Translations under genes and position numbers: made by a program
The notes under the pieces: generated by a model
What the model was told of the DNA's origin: nothing
Seen by the model: the letters and a program-made list of their open reading frames with translations, nothing else
Database searches by the model: none
From: Eutreptiella sp. 'Long Island Sound 2002'
Taxonomy: Eukaryota; Euglenozoa; Euglenophyceae; Eutreptiales; Eutreptiaceae
Reading direction: 5' to 3'
NCBI GenBank assembly: GCA_964036045.1
Contig: OZ038382.1
Span: 41,432,090-41,496,089, forward strand
Length of the DNA stretch: 64,000 nt
Part shown: piece after piece, positions 47,913 through 60,200 of the stretch
Layout of the letters: every line of letters starts with the position of its first letter
How positions within the stretch are numbered: the first letter of the stretch is position 1

Positions 47913-49593
47913 GTGTCGGCAAGTATCACCACACTTCATTATGAAAGCACCTGGCTCTCACACCAAGCCATACCATACCATGCCAAGCCAAGCCAGCCAT
48001 GCCTTGGCTTGACGGAATAAGGCGAGCGAGCGAGCGCGCGCGCGCGGGGGTGGCGGGGGGTGCAATGGCAGTGTGGGTGTGTGGTGGCAGTGGACCAGAG
48101 CGACAACTTCAACAGGTAGGGCGAAAGGTGCCACTTTACGAAAGCACGCGTACAGCCTAGCCAACCACCACGCAGCAACCTGAAAATCCAATAAATGTGG
48201 CGTACCAAAATGAAACGTTTTTGCAAAAATATGGAACACGCCCCTTCTAAATTTTCTTCTAATGCCTTCCCGGAACGCTGAAGGGGGAGCTGCAATAACT
48301 TGACAGAAAGTCCCGAATTCAATTTTGAGATATTGTGTCGGCAAGTATCACCACACTTCATTATGAAAGCACCTGGCTCTCACACCAAGCCATACCATAC
48401 CATGCCAAGCCAAGCCAGCCATGCCTTGGCTTGACGAGACGAGGCGAGCGAGCGCGCGCGCGCGGGGGTGGCAGGGGGTGCAATGGCAGTGTGGGTGTGT
48501 GGTGGCAGTGGACCAGAGCGAAAACTTCAACGGGTAGGGCGAAAGGTGCCACTTTACGAAAGCACGCGTACAGTACAGCCTAGCCAACCACCACGCAGCA
48601 ACCTGAAAATCCAATAAATGTGGCGTACCAAAATGAAACTTTTTTGCAAAAATATGGAACATGCCCCTTCTAAATTTTCTTCTAATGCCTTCCCGGAACG
48701 CTGAAGGGGGAGCTGCAATAACTTGACAGAAAGTCCCGAATTCAATTTTGAGATATTGTGTCGGCAAGTATCACCACACTTCATTATGAAAGCACCTGGC
48801 TCTCACACCAAGCCATACCATACCATGCCAAGCCAAGCCAGCCATGCCTTGGCTTGACGAGACGAGGCGAGCGAGCGCGCGCGCGCGGGGGTGGCGGGGG
48901 GTGCAATGGCAGTGTGGGTGTGTGGTGGCAGTGGACCAGAGCGAAAACTTCAACGGGTAGGGCGAAAGGTGCCACTTTACGAAAGCACGCGTACAGCCTA
49001 GCCAACCACCACGCAGCAACCTGAAAATCCAATAAATATGGCGTACCAAAATGAAACTTTTTTGCAGAAATATGGAACATGCCCCTTCTAAATTTTCTTC
49101 TAATGCCTTCCCGGAACGCTGAAGGGGGAGCTGCAATAACTTGACAGAAAGTCCCGAATTCAATTTTGAGATATTGTGTCGGCAAGTATCACCACACTTC
49201 ATTATGAAAGCACCTGGCTCTCACACCAAGCCATACCATGCCATGCCAAGCCAAGCCAGCCATGCCTTGGCTTGACGAGACGAGGCGAGCGAGCGCGCGC
49301 GCGCGGGGGTGGCGGGGGGTGCAATGGCAGTGTGGGTGTGTGGTGGCAGTGGACCAGAGCGAAAACTTCAACGGGTAGGGCGAAAGGTGCCACTTTAAGA
49401 AAGCACGCGTACAGCCTAGCCAACCACCACACAGCAACGTGAAAATCCAATAAATGTGGCGTACCAAAATGAAACTTTTTTGCAAAAATATGGAACATGC
49501 CCCTTCTAAATTTTCTTCTAATGCCTTCCCGGAACGCTGAAGGGGGAGCTGCAGTAACTTGACAGAAAGTCCCGAATTCAATTTTGAGATATT
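47913..49593 (+). repeat. Four-unit higher-order module (1681 bp), copy 2
   Basis: Unit 1 (47913) has the extra GAGC step, GACGGAATAAGGCG, AACAGGTAGG and AAACGTTTTTGC. Unit 2 (48335) has GTACAGTACAGCC. Unit 3 (48758) has GCAGAAATATGG. Unit 4 (49176) has CCATGCCATGCC, CAACGTGAAAATCC and GCAGTAAC. It shares GCAGAAAT and CCATGCCATGCC with the module at 52520 but not with that at 39966, so these two are the closer pair. Confidence 0.88.
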
Positions 49594-52519
49594 GTGTCGG
49601 CAGGTATCACCACACTTCATTATGAAAGCACCTGGCTCTCACACCAAGCCATACCATACCATGCCAAGCCAAGCCAGCCATGCCTTGGCTTGACGAGACG
49701 AGGCGAGCGAGCGCGCGCGCGCGGGGGTGGCGGGGGGTGCAATGGCAGTGTGGGTGTGTGCTGGCAGTGGACCAGAGCGAAAACTTCAACCGGTAGGGCG
49801 AAAGGTGCCACTTTACGAAAGCACGCGTACAGCCTAGCCAACCACCACGCAGCAACCTGAAAATCCAATAAATGTGGCGTACCAAAATGAAACTTTTTTG
49901 CAAAAATATGGAACATGCCCCTTCTAAATTTTCTTCTAATGCCTTCCCGGAACGCTGAAGGGGGAGCTGCAATAACTTGACAGAAAGTCCCGAATTCAAT
50001 TTTGAGATATTGTGTCGGCAAGTATCACCACACTTCATTATGAAAGCACCTGGCTCTCACACCAAGCCATACCATACCATGCCAAGCCAAGCCAGCCATG
50101 CCTTGGCTTGACGAGACGAGGCGAGCGAGCGCGCGCGCGCGGGGGTGGCGGGGGGTGCAATGGCAGTGTGGGTGTGTGGTGGCAGTGGACCATAGCGAAA
50201 ACTTCAACGGGTAGGGCGAAAGGTGCCACTTTACGAAAGCACGCGTACAGCCTAGCCAACCACCACGCAGAAACCTGAAAATCCAATAAATGTGGCGTAC
50301 CAAAATGAAACTTTTTTGCAAAAATATGGAACATGCCCCTTCTAAATTTTCTCCTAATGCCTTCCCGGAACGCTGAAGGGGGAGCTGCAATAACTTGACA
50401 GAAAGTCCCGAATTCAATTTTGAGATATTGTGTCGGCAAGTATCACCACACTTCATTATGAAAGCACCTGGCTCTCACACCAAGCCATACCATACCATGC
50501 CAAGCCAAGCCAGCCATGCCTTGGCTTGACGAGACGAGGCGAGCGAGCGCGCGCGCGGGGGGGTGGCGGGGGGTGCAATGGCAGTGTGGGTGTGTGGTGG
50601 CAGTGGACCAGAGCGAAAACTTCAACGGGTAGGGCGAAAGGTGCCACTTTACGAAAGCACGCGTACAGCCTAGCCACCCACCACGCAGCAACCTGAAGAT
50701 CCAATAAATGTGGCGTACCAAAATGAAACTTTTTTGCAAAAATATGGAACATGCCCCTTCTAAATTTTCTTCTAATGCCTTCCCGGAACGCTGAAGGGGG
50801 AGCTGCAATAACTTGACAGAAAGTCCCGAATTCAATTTTGAGATATTGTGTCGGCAAGTATCACCACACTTCATTATGAAAGCACCTGGCTCTCACACCA
50901 AGCCATACCATACCATGCCAAGCCAAGCCAGCCATGCCTTGGCTTGACGAGACGAGGCGAGCGAGCGCGCGCGCGCGGGGGTGGCGGGGGGTGCAATGGC
51001 AGTGTGGGTGTGTGGTGGCAGTGGACCAGAGCGAAAACTTCAACGGGTAGGGCGAAAGGTGCCACTTTACGAAAGCACGCGTACAGCCTAGCCAACCACC
51101 ACGCAGCAACCTGAAAATCCAATAAATGTGGCGTACCAAAATGAAACTTTTTTGCAAAAATATGGAACATGCCCCTTCTAAATTTTCTTCTAATGCCTTC
51201 CCGGAACGCTGAAGGGGGAGCTGCAATAACTTGACAGAAAGTCCCGAATTCAATTTTGAGATATTGTGTCGGCAAGTATCACCACACTTCATTATGAAAG
51301 CACCTGGCTCTCACACCAAGCCATACCATACCATGCCAAGCCAAGCCAGCCATGCCTTGGCTTGACGAGACGAGGCGAGCGAGCGCGCGCACGCGGGGGT
51401 GGCGGGGGGTGCAATGGCAGTGTGGGTGTGTGGTGGCAGTGGACCAGAGCGAAAACTTCAACGGGTAGGGCGAAAGGTGCCACTTTACGAAAGCACGCGT
51501 ACAGCCTAGCCAACCACCACGCAGCAACCTGAAAATCCAATAAATGTGGCGTACCAAAATGAAACTTTTTTGCAAAAATATGGAACATGCCCCTTCTAAA
51601 TTTTCTTCTAATGCCTTCCCGGAACGCTGAAGGGGGAGCTGCAATAACTTGACAGAAAGTCCGGAATTCAATTTTGAGATATTGTGTCGGCAAGTATCAC
51701 CACACTTCATTATGAAAGCACCTGGCTCTCACACCAAGCCATACCATACCATGCCAAGCCAAGCCAGCCATGCCTTGGCTTGACGAGACGAGGCGAGCGA
51801 GCGCGCGCGCGCGGGGGTGGCGGGGGGTGCAATGGCAGTGTGGGTGTGTGGTGGCAGTGGACCAGAGCGAAAACTTCAACGGGTAGGGCGAAAGGTGCCA
51901 CTTTACGAAAGCACGCGTACAGCCTAGCCAACCACCACGCAGCAACCTGAAAATCCAATAAATGTGGCGTACCAAAATGAAACTTTTTTGCAAAAATATG
52001 GAACATGCCCCTTCTAAATTTTCTTCTAATGCCTTCCCGGAACGCTGAAGGGGGAGCTGCAATAACTTGACAGAAAGTCCCGAATTCAATTTTGAGATAT
52101 TGTGTCGGCAAGTATCACCACACTTCATTATGAAAGCACCTGGCTCTCACACCAAGCCATACCATACCATGCCAAGCCAAGCCAGCCATGCCTTGGCTTG
52201 ACGAGACGAGGCGAGCGAGCGCGCGCGCGGGGGGCTGGCGGGGGGTGCAATGGCAGTGTGGGTGTGTGGTGGCAGTGGACCAGAGCGAAAACTTCAACGG
52301 GTAGGGCGAAAGGTGCCACTTTACGAAAGCACGCGTACAGCCTAGCCAACCACCACGCAGCAACCTGAAAATCCAATAAATGTGGCGTACCAAAATGAAA
52401 CTTTTTTGCAAAAATATGGAACATGCCCCCTCTAAATTTTCTTCTAATGCCTTCCCGGAACGCTGAAGGGGGAGCTGCAATAACTTGACAGAAAGTCCCG
52501 GATTCAATTTTGAGATATT
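49594..52519 (+). repeat. Seven monomers, the most homogeneous stretch
   Basis: Units start at 49594, 50012, 50430, 50848, 51266, 51684 and 52102. Units 50848 and 51684 match the consensus by eye. Unit 49594 shares GTGTGCTGGCAG with the distant unit 41229. Others have one to a few changes, such as GGACCATAGCG and CAGAAACC (50012), GGCTGGCGG and TCCCGGATTC (52102). Confidence 0.93.
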
Positions 52520-54200
52520 GTGTCGGCAAGTATCACCACACTTCATTATGAAAGCACCTGGCTCTCACACCAAGCCATACCATACCATGCCAAGCCAAGC
52601 CAGCCATGCCTTGGCTTGACGAGACGAGGCGAGCGAGCGAGCGCGCGCGCGCGGGGGTGGCGGGGGGTGCAATGGCAGTGTGGGTGTGTGGTGGCAGTGG
52701 ACCAGAGCGAAAGCTTCAACGGGTAGGGCGAAAGGTGCCACTTTACGAAAGCACGTGTACAGCCTAGCCAACCACCACGCAGCAACCTGAAAATCCAATA
52801 AATGTGGCGTACCAAAATGAAACGTTTTTGCAAAAATATGGAACATGCCCCTTCTAAATTTCCTTCTAATGCCTTCCCGGAACGCTGAAGGGGGAGCTGC
52901 AATAACGTGACAGAAAGTCCCGAATTCAATTTTGAGATATTGTGTCGGCAAGTATCACCACACTTCATTATGAAAGCACCTGGCTCTCACACCAAGCCAT
53001 ACCATACCATGCCAAGCCAGGCCAGCCATGCCTTGGCTTGACGAGACGAGGCGAGCGAGCGCGCGCGCGCGGGGCTGGCGGGGGGTGCAATGGCAGTGTG
53101 GCTGTGTGGTGGCAGTGGACCAGAGCGAAAACTTCAACGGGTAGGGCGAAAGGTGCCACTTTACGAAAGCACGCGTACAGTACAGCCTAGCCAACCACCA
53201 CGCAGCAACCTGAAAATCCAATAAATGTGGCGTACCAAAATGAAACTTTTTTGCAAAAATATGGAACATGCCCCTTCTAAATTTTCTTCTAATGCCTTCC
53301 CGGAACGCTGAAGGGGGAGCTGCAATAACTTGACAGAAAGTCCCGAATTCAATTTTGAGATATTGTGTCGGCAAGTATCACCACACTTCATTATGAAAGC
53401 ACCTGGCTCTCACACCAAGCCATACCATACCATGCCAAGCCAAGCCAGCCATGCCTTGGCTTGACGAGACGAGGCGAGCGAGCGCGCGCGCGCGGGGGTG
53501 GCGGGGGGTGCAATGGCAGTGTGGGTGTGTGGTGGCAGTGGACCAGAGCGAAAACTTCAACGGGTAGGGCGAAAGGTGCCACTTTACGAAAGCACGCGTA
53601 CAGCCTAGCCAACCACCACGCAGCAACCTGAAAATCCAATAAATGTGGCGTACCAAAATGAAACTTTTTTGCAGAAATATGGAACATGCCCCTTCTAAAT
53701 CTTCTTCTAATGCCTTCCCGGAACGCTGAAGGGGGAGCTGCAATAACTTGACAGAAAGTCCCGAATTCAATTTTGAGATATTGTGTCGGCAAGTATCTCC
53801 ACACTTCATTATGAGAGCACCTGGCTCTCACACCAAGCCATACCATGCCATGCCAAGCCAAGCCAGCCATGCCTTGGCTTGACGAGACGAGGCGAGCGAG
53901 CGCGCGCGCGCGGGGGTGGCGGGGGGTGCAATGGCAGTGTGGGTGTGTGGTGGCAGTGGACCAGAGCGAAAACTTCAACGCGTAGGGCGAAAGGTGCCAC
54001 TTTACGAAAGCACGCGTACAGCCTAGCCAACCACCACGCAGCAACGTGAAAATCCAATAAATGTGGCGTACCAAAATGAAACTTTTTTGCAAAAATATGG
54101 AACATGCCCCTTCTAAATTTTCTTCTAATGCCTTCCCGGAACGCTGAAGGGGGAGCTGCAGTAACTTGACAGAAAGTCCCGAATTCAATTTTGAGATATT
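52520..54200 (+). repeat. Four-unit higher-order module (1681 bp), copy 3
   Basis: Unit 1 (52520) has the extra GAGC step, CGAAAGCTTC, CACGTGTAC and AAACGTTTTTGC. Unit 2 (52942) has GTACAGTACAGCC, GGCTGGCGG and GTGGCTGTG. Unit 3 (53365) has GCAGAAATATGG and AAATCTTCTTC. Unit 4 (53783) has AGTATCTCC, CCATGCCATGCC, AACGCGTAGG, CAACGTGAAAATCC and GCAGTAAC. It lies 4607 bp after copy 2. Confidence 0.88.
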
Positions 54201-57200
54201 GTGTCGGCAAGTATCACCACACTTCATTATGAAAGCACCTGGCTCTCACACCAAGCCATACCATACCATGCCAAGCCAAGCCAGCCATGCCTTGGCTTGA
54301 CGAGACGAGGCGAGCGAGCCCGCGCGCGCGGGGGTGGCGGGGGGTGCAATGGCAGTGTGGGTGTGTGGTGGCAGTGGACCAGAGCGAAAACTTCAACGGG
54401 TAGGGCGAAAGGTGCCACTTCACGAAAGCACGCGTACAGCCTAGCCAACCACCACGCAGCAACCTGAAAATCCAATAAATGTGGCGTACCAAAATGAAAC
54501 TTTTTTGCAAAAATATGGAACATGCCCCTTCTAAATTTTCTTCTAATGCCTTCCCAGAACGCTGAAGGGGGAGCTGCAATAACTTGACAGAAAGTCCCGA
54601 ATTCAATTTCGAGATATTGTGTCGGGAAGTATCACCACACTTCATTATGAAAGCACCTGGCTCTCACACCAAGCCATACCATACCATGCCAAGCCAAGCC
54701 AGCCATGCCTTGGCTTGACGAGACGAGGCGAGCGAGCGCGCGCGCGCGGGGGTGGCGGGGGGTGCAATGGCAGTGTGGGTGTGTGGTGGCAGTGGACCAG
54801 AGCGAAAACTTCAACGGGTAGGGCGAAAGCCGCCACTTTACGAAAGCACGCGTACAGCCTAGCCAACCACCACGCAGCAACCTGAAAATCCAATAAATGT
54901 GGCGTACCAAAATGAAACTTTTTTGCAAAAATATGGAACATGCCCCTTCTAAATTTTCTTCTAATGCCTTCCCGGAACGCTGAAGGGGGAGCTGCAATAA
55001 CTTGACAGAAAGTCCCGAATTCAATTTTGAGATATTGTGTCGGCAAGTATCACCACACTTCATTATGAAAGCACCTGGCTCTCACACCAAGCCATACCAT
55101 ACCATGCCAAGCCAAGCCAGCCATGCCTTGGCTTGACGAGATGAGGCGAGCGAGCGCGCGCGCGCGGGGGTGGCGGGGGGTGCAATGGCAGTGTGGGTGT
55201 GTGGTGCCAGTGGACCAGAGCGAAAACTTCAACAGGTAGGGCGAAAGGTGCCACTTTACGAAAGCACGCGTACAGCCTAGCCAACCACCACGCAGCAACG
55301 TGAAAATCCAATAAATGTGGCGTACCAAAATGAAACTTTTTTGCAAAAATATGGAACATGCCCCTTCTAAATTTTCTTCTAATGCCTTCCCGGAACGCTG
55401 AAGGGGGAGCTGCAATAACTTGACAGAAAGTCCCGAATTCAATTTTGAGATATTGTTTCGTCAAGTATCACCACACTTCATTATGAAAGCACCTGGCTCT
55501 CACACCAAGCCATACCATACCATGCCAAGCCAAGCCAGCCATGCCTTGGCTTGACGAGACGAGGCGAGCGAGTGCGCGCGCGGGGGGGTGGCGGGGGGTG
55601 CAATGGCAGTGTGGGTGTGTGGTGGCAGTGGACCAGAGCGAAAACTTCAACGGGTAGGGCGAAAGGTGCCACTTTACGAAAGCACGCGTACAGCCTAGCC
55701 AACCACCACGCAGCAACCTGAAAATCCAATAAATGTGGCGTACCAAAATGAAACTTTTTTGCAAAAATATGGAACATGCCCCTTCTAAATTTTCTTCTAA
55801 TGCTTTCCCGGAACGCTGAAGGGGGAGCTGCAATAACTTGACAGAAAGTCCCGAATTCAATTTTGAGATATTGTGTCGGCAAGTATCACCCCACTTCATT
55901 ATGAAAGCACCTGGCTCTCACACCAAGCCATACCATACCATGCCAAGCCAAGCCAGCCATACCTTGGCTTGACGAGACGAGGCGAGCGAGCGCGCGCGCG
56001 CGGGGGTGGCGGGGGGTGCAATGGCAGTGTGGGTGTGTGGTGGCAGTGGACCAGAGCGAAAACTTCAACGGGTAGGGCGAAAGGTGCCACTTTACGAAAG
56101 CACGCGTACAGCCTAGCCAACCACCACGCAGCAACCTGAAAATCCAATAAATGTGGCGTACCAAAATGAAACTTTTTTGCAAAAATATGGAACATGCCCC
56201 TTCTAAATTTTCTTCTAATGCCTTCCCGGAACGCTGAAGGGGGAGCTGCAATAACTTGACAGAAAGTCCCGAATTCAATTTTGAGATATTGTGTCGGCAA
56301 GTATCACCACACTTCATTATGAAGGCACCTGGCTCTCACACCAAGCCATACCATACCATGCCAAGCCAAGCCAGCCATGCCTTGGCTTGACGAGACGAGG
56401 CGAGCGAGCGCGCGCGCGCGGGGGTGGCGGGGGGTGCAATGGCAGTGTGGGTGTGTGGTGGCAGTGGACCAGAGCGAAAACTTCAACGGGTAGGGCGAAA
56501 GGTGCCACTTTACGAAAGCACGCGTACAGCCTAGCCAACCACCACGCAGGAACCTGAAAATCCAATAAATGTGGCGTACCAAAATGAAACTTTTTTGCAA
56601 AAATATGGAACATGCCCCTTCTAAATTTTCTTCTAATGCCTTCCCGGAACGCTGAAGGGGGAGCTGCAATAACTTGACAGAAAGTCCCGAATTCAATTTT
56701 GAGATATTGTGTCGGCAAGTATCACCACACTTCATTATGAAAGCACCTGGCTCTCACACCAAGCCATACCATACCATGCCAAGCCAAGCCAGCCATGCCT
56801 TGGCTTGACGAGACGAGGCGAGCGAGCGCGCGCGCGCGTGGGTGGCGGGGGGTGCAATGGCAGTGTGGGTGTGTGGTGGCAGTGGACCAGAGCGAAAACT
56901 TCAACGGGTAGGGCGAAAGGTGCCACTTTACGAAAGCACGCGTACAGCCTAGCCAACCACCACGCAGCAACGTGAAAATCCAATAAATGTGGCGTACCAA
57001 AATGAAACTTTTTTGCAAAAATATGGAACATGCCCCTTCTAAATTTTCTTCTAATGCCTTCCCGGAACGCTGAAGGGGGAGCTGCAATAACTTGACAGAA
57101 AGTCCCGAATTCAATTTTGAGATATTGTGTCGGCAAGTATCACCACACTTCATTATGAAAGCACCTGGCTCTCACACCAAGCCATACCATACCATGCCAA

Positions 57201-60200
57201 GCCAAGCCAGCCATGCCTTGGCTTGACGAGACGAGGCGAGCGAGCGCGCGCGCGCGGGGGTGGCGGGGGGTGCAATGGCAGTGTGGGTGTGTGGTGGCAG
57301 TGGACCAGAGCGAAAACTTCAACAGGTAGGGCGAAAGGTGCCACTTTACGAAAGCACGCGTACAGCCTAGCCAACCACCACGCAGCAACCTGAAAATCCA
57401 ATAAATGTGGCGTACCAAAATGAATCTTTTTTGCAAAAATATGGAACATACCCCTTCTAAATTTTCTTCTAATGCCTTCCCGGAACGCTGAAGGGGGAGC
57501 TGCAATAACTTGACAGAAAGTCCCGAATTCAATTTTGAGATATTGTGTCGGCAAGTATCACCACACTTCATTATGAAGGCACCTGGCTCTCACACCAAGC
57601 CATACCATACCATGCCAAGCCAAGCCAGCCATGTCTTGGCTTGACGAGACGAGGCGAGCGAGCGCGCGCGCGCGCGGGGTGGCGGGGGGTGCAATGGCAG
57701 TGTGGGTGTGTGGTGGCAGTGGACCAGAGCGAAAACTTCAACGGGTAGGGCGAAAGGTGCCACTTTACGAAAGCACGCGTACAGCCTAGCCAACCACCAC
57801 GCAGCAACCTGAAAATCCAATAAATGTGGCGTACCAAAATGAACCTTTTTTGCAAAAATATGGAACAGGCCCCTTCTAAATTTTCTTCTAATGCCTTCCC
57901 GGATCGCTGAAGGGGGAGCTGCAATAACTTGACAGAAAGTCCCGAATTCAATTTTGAGATATTGTGTCGGCAAGTATCACCACACTTAATTATGAAAGCA
58001 CCTGGCTCTCACACCAAGCCATACCATACCATGCCAAGCCAAGCCAGCCATGCCTTGGCTTGACGAGACGAGGCGAGCGAGCGCGCGCGCGCGGGGGTGG
58101 CGGGGGGTGCAATGGCAGTGTGGGTGTGTGGTGGCAGTGGACCAGAGCGAAAACTTCAACGGGTAGGGCGAAAGGTGCCACTTTACGGAAGCACGCGTAC
58201 AGCCTAGCCAACCACCACGCAGCAACCTGAAAATCCAATAAATGTGGCGTACCAAAATGAAACTTTTTTCCAGAAATATGGAACATGCCCCTTCTAAATT
58301 TTCTTCTAATGTCTTCCCGGAACGCTGAAGGGGGAGCTGCAATAACTTGACAGAAAGTCCCGAATTCAATTTTGAGATATTGTGTCGGCAAGTATCACCA
58401 CACTTCATTATGAAAGCACCTGGCTCTCACACCAAGCCATACCATACCATGCCAAGCCAAGCCAGCCATGCCTTGGCTTGACGAGACGAGGCGAGCGAGC
58501 GCGCGCGCGGGGGGGTGGCGGGGGGTGCAATGGCAGTGTGGGTGTGTGGTGGCCGTGGACCAGAGCGAAAACTTCAACGGGTAGGGCGAAAGGTGCCACT
58601 TTACGAAAGCACGCGTACAGCCTAGCCAACCACCACGCAGCAACCTGAAAATCCAATAAATGTGGCGTACCAAAATGAAACTTTTTTGCAAAAATATGGA
58701 ACATGCCCCTTCTAAATTTTCTTCTAATGCCTTCCCGGAACGCTGAAGGGGGAGCTGCAATAACTTGACAGAAAGTCCCGAATTCAATTTTGAGATATTG
58801 TGTCGGCAAGTATCACCACACTTCATTATGAAAGCACCTGGCTCTCAGACCAAGCCATACCATACCATGCCAAGCCAAGCCAGCCATGCCTTGGCTTGAC
58901 GAGACGAGGCGAGCGAGCGCGCGCGCGCGGGGGTGGCGGGGGGTGCAATGGCAGTGTGGGTGTGTGGTGGCAGTGGACCAGAGCGAAAACTTCAACGGGT
59001 AGGGCGAAAGGTGCCACTTTACGAAAGCACGCGTACAGCCTAGCCAACCACCACGCAGCAACCTGAAAATCCAATAAATGTGGCGTACCAAAATGAAACT
59101 TTTTTGCAAAAATATGGAACATGCCCCTTCTAAATTTTCTTCTAATGCCTTCCCCGAACGCTGAAGGGGGAGCTGCAATAACTTGACAGAAAGTCCCGAA
59201 TTCAATTTTGAGATATTGTGTCGGCAAGTATCACCACACTTAATTATGAAAGCACCTGGCTCTCACACCAAGCCATACCATACCATGCCAAGCCAAGCCA
59301 GCCATGCCTTGGCTTGACGAGACGACGCGAGCAAGCGCGCGCGCGCGGGGCTGGCGGGGGCTGCAGGGGCAGTGTGGGTGTGTGGTGGCAGTGGACCAGA
59401 GCGAAAACTTCAACGGGTAGGGCGAAAGGTGCCACTTTACGAAAGCACGCGTACAGCCTAGCCAACCACCACGCAGCAACCTGAAAATCCAATAAATGTG
59501 GCGTACCAAAATGAAACTTTTTTGCAAAAATATGGAACATACCCCTTCTAAATTTTCTTTTAACCCCTTCCCGGAACGCTGAAGGGGGAGCTGCAATAAC
59601 TTGACAGAAAGTCCCGAATTCAATTTTGAGATATTGTGTCGGCAAGTATCACCACACTTCATTATGAAAGCACCTGGCTCTCACACCAAGCCATACCATA
59701 CCATGCCAAGCCAAGCCAGCCATGCCTTGGCTTGACGAGACGAGGCGAGCGAGCGCGCGCGCGCGGGGGTGGCGGGGGGTGCAATGGCAGTGTGGATGTG
59801 TGGTGGCAGTGGACCAGAGCGAAAACTTCAACGGGTAGGGCGAAAGGTGCCACTTTACGAAAGCACGCGTACAGCCTAGCCAACCACCACGCAGCAACCT
59901 GAAAATCCAATAAATGTGGCGTACCAAAATGAAACTTTTTTGCAAAAATATGGAACATGCCCCTTCTAAATTTTCTTCTAATGCCTTCCCGGAACGCTGA
60001 AGGGGGAGCTGCAATAACTTGACAGAAAGTCCCGAATTCAATTTTGAGATATTGTGTCGGCAGGTATCACCACACTTCATTATGAAAGCACCTGGCTCTC
60101 ACACCAAGCCATACCATACCATGCCAAGCCAAGCCAGCCATGCCTTGGCTTGACGAGACGAGGCGAGCGAGCGCGCGCGCGCGGGGGTGGCGGGGGGTGC

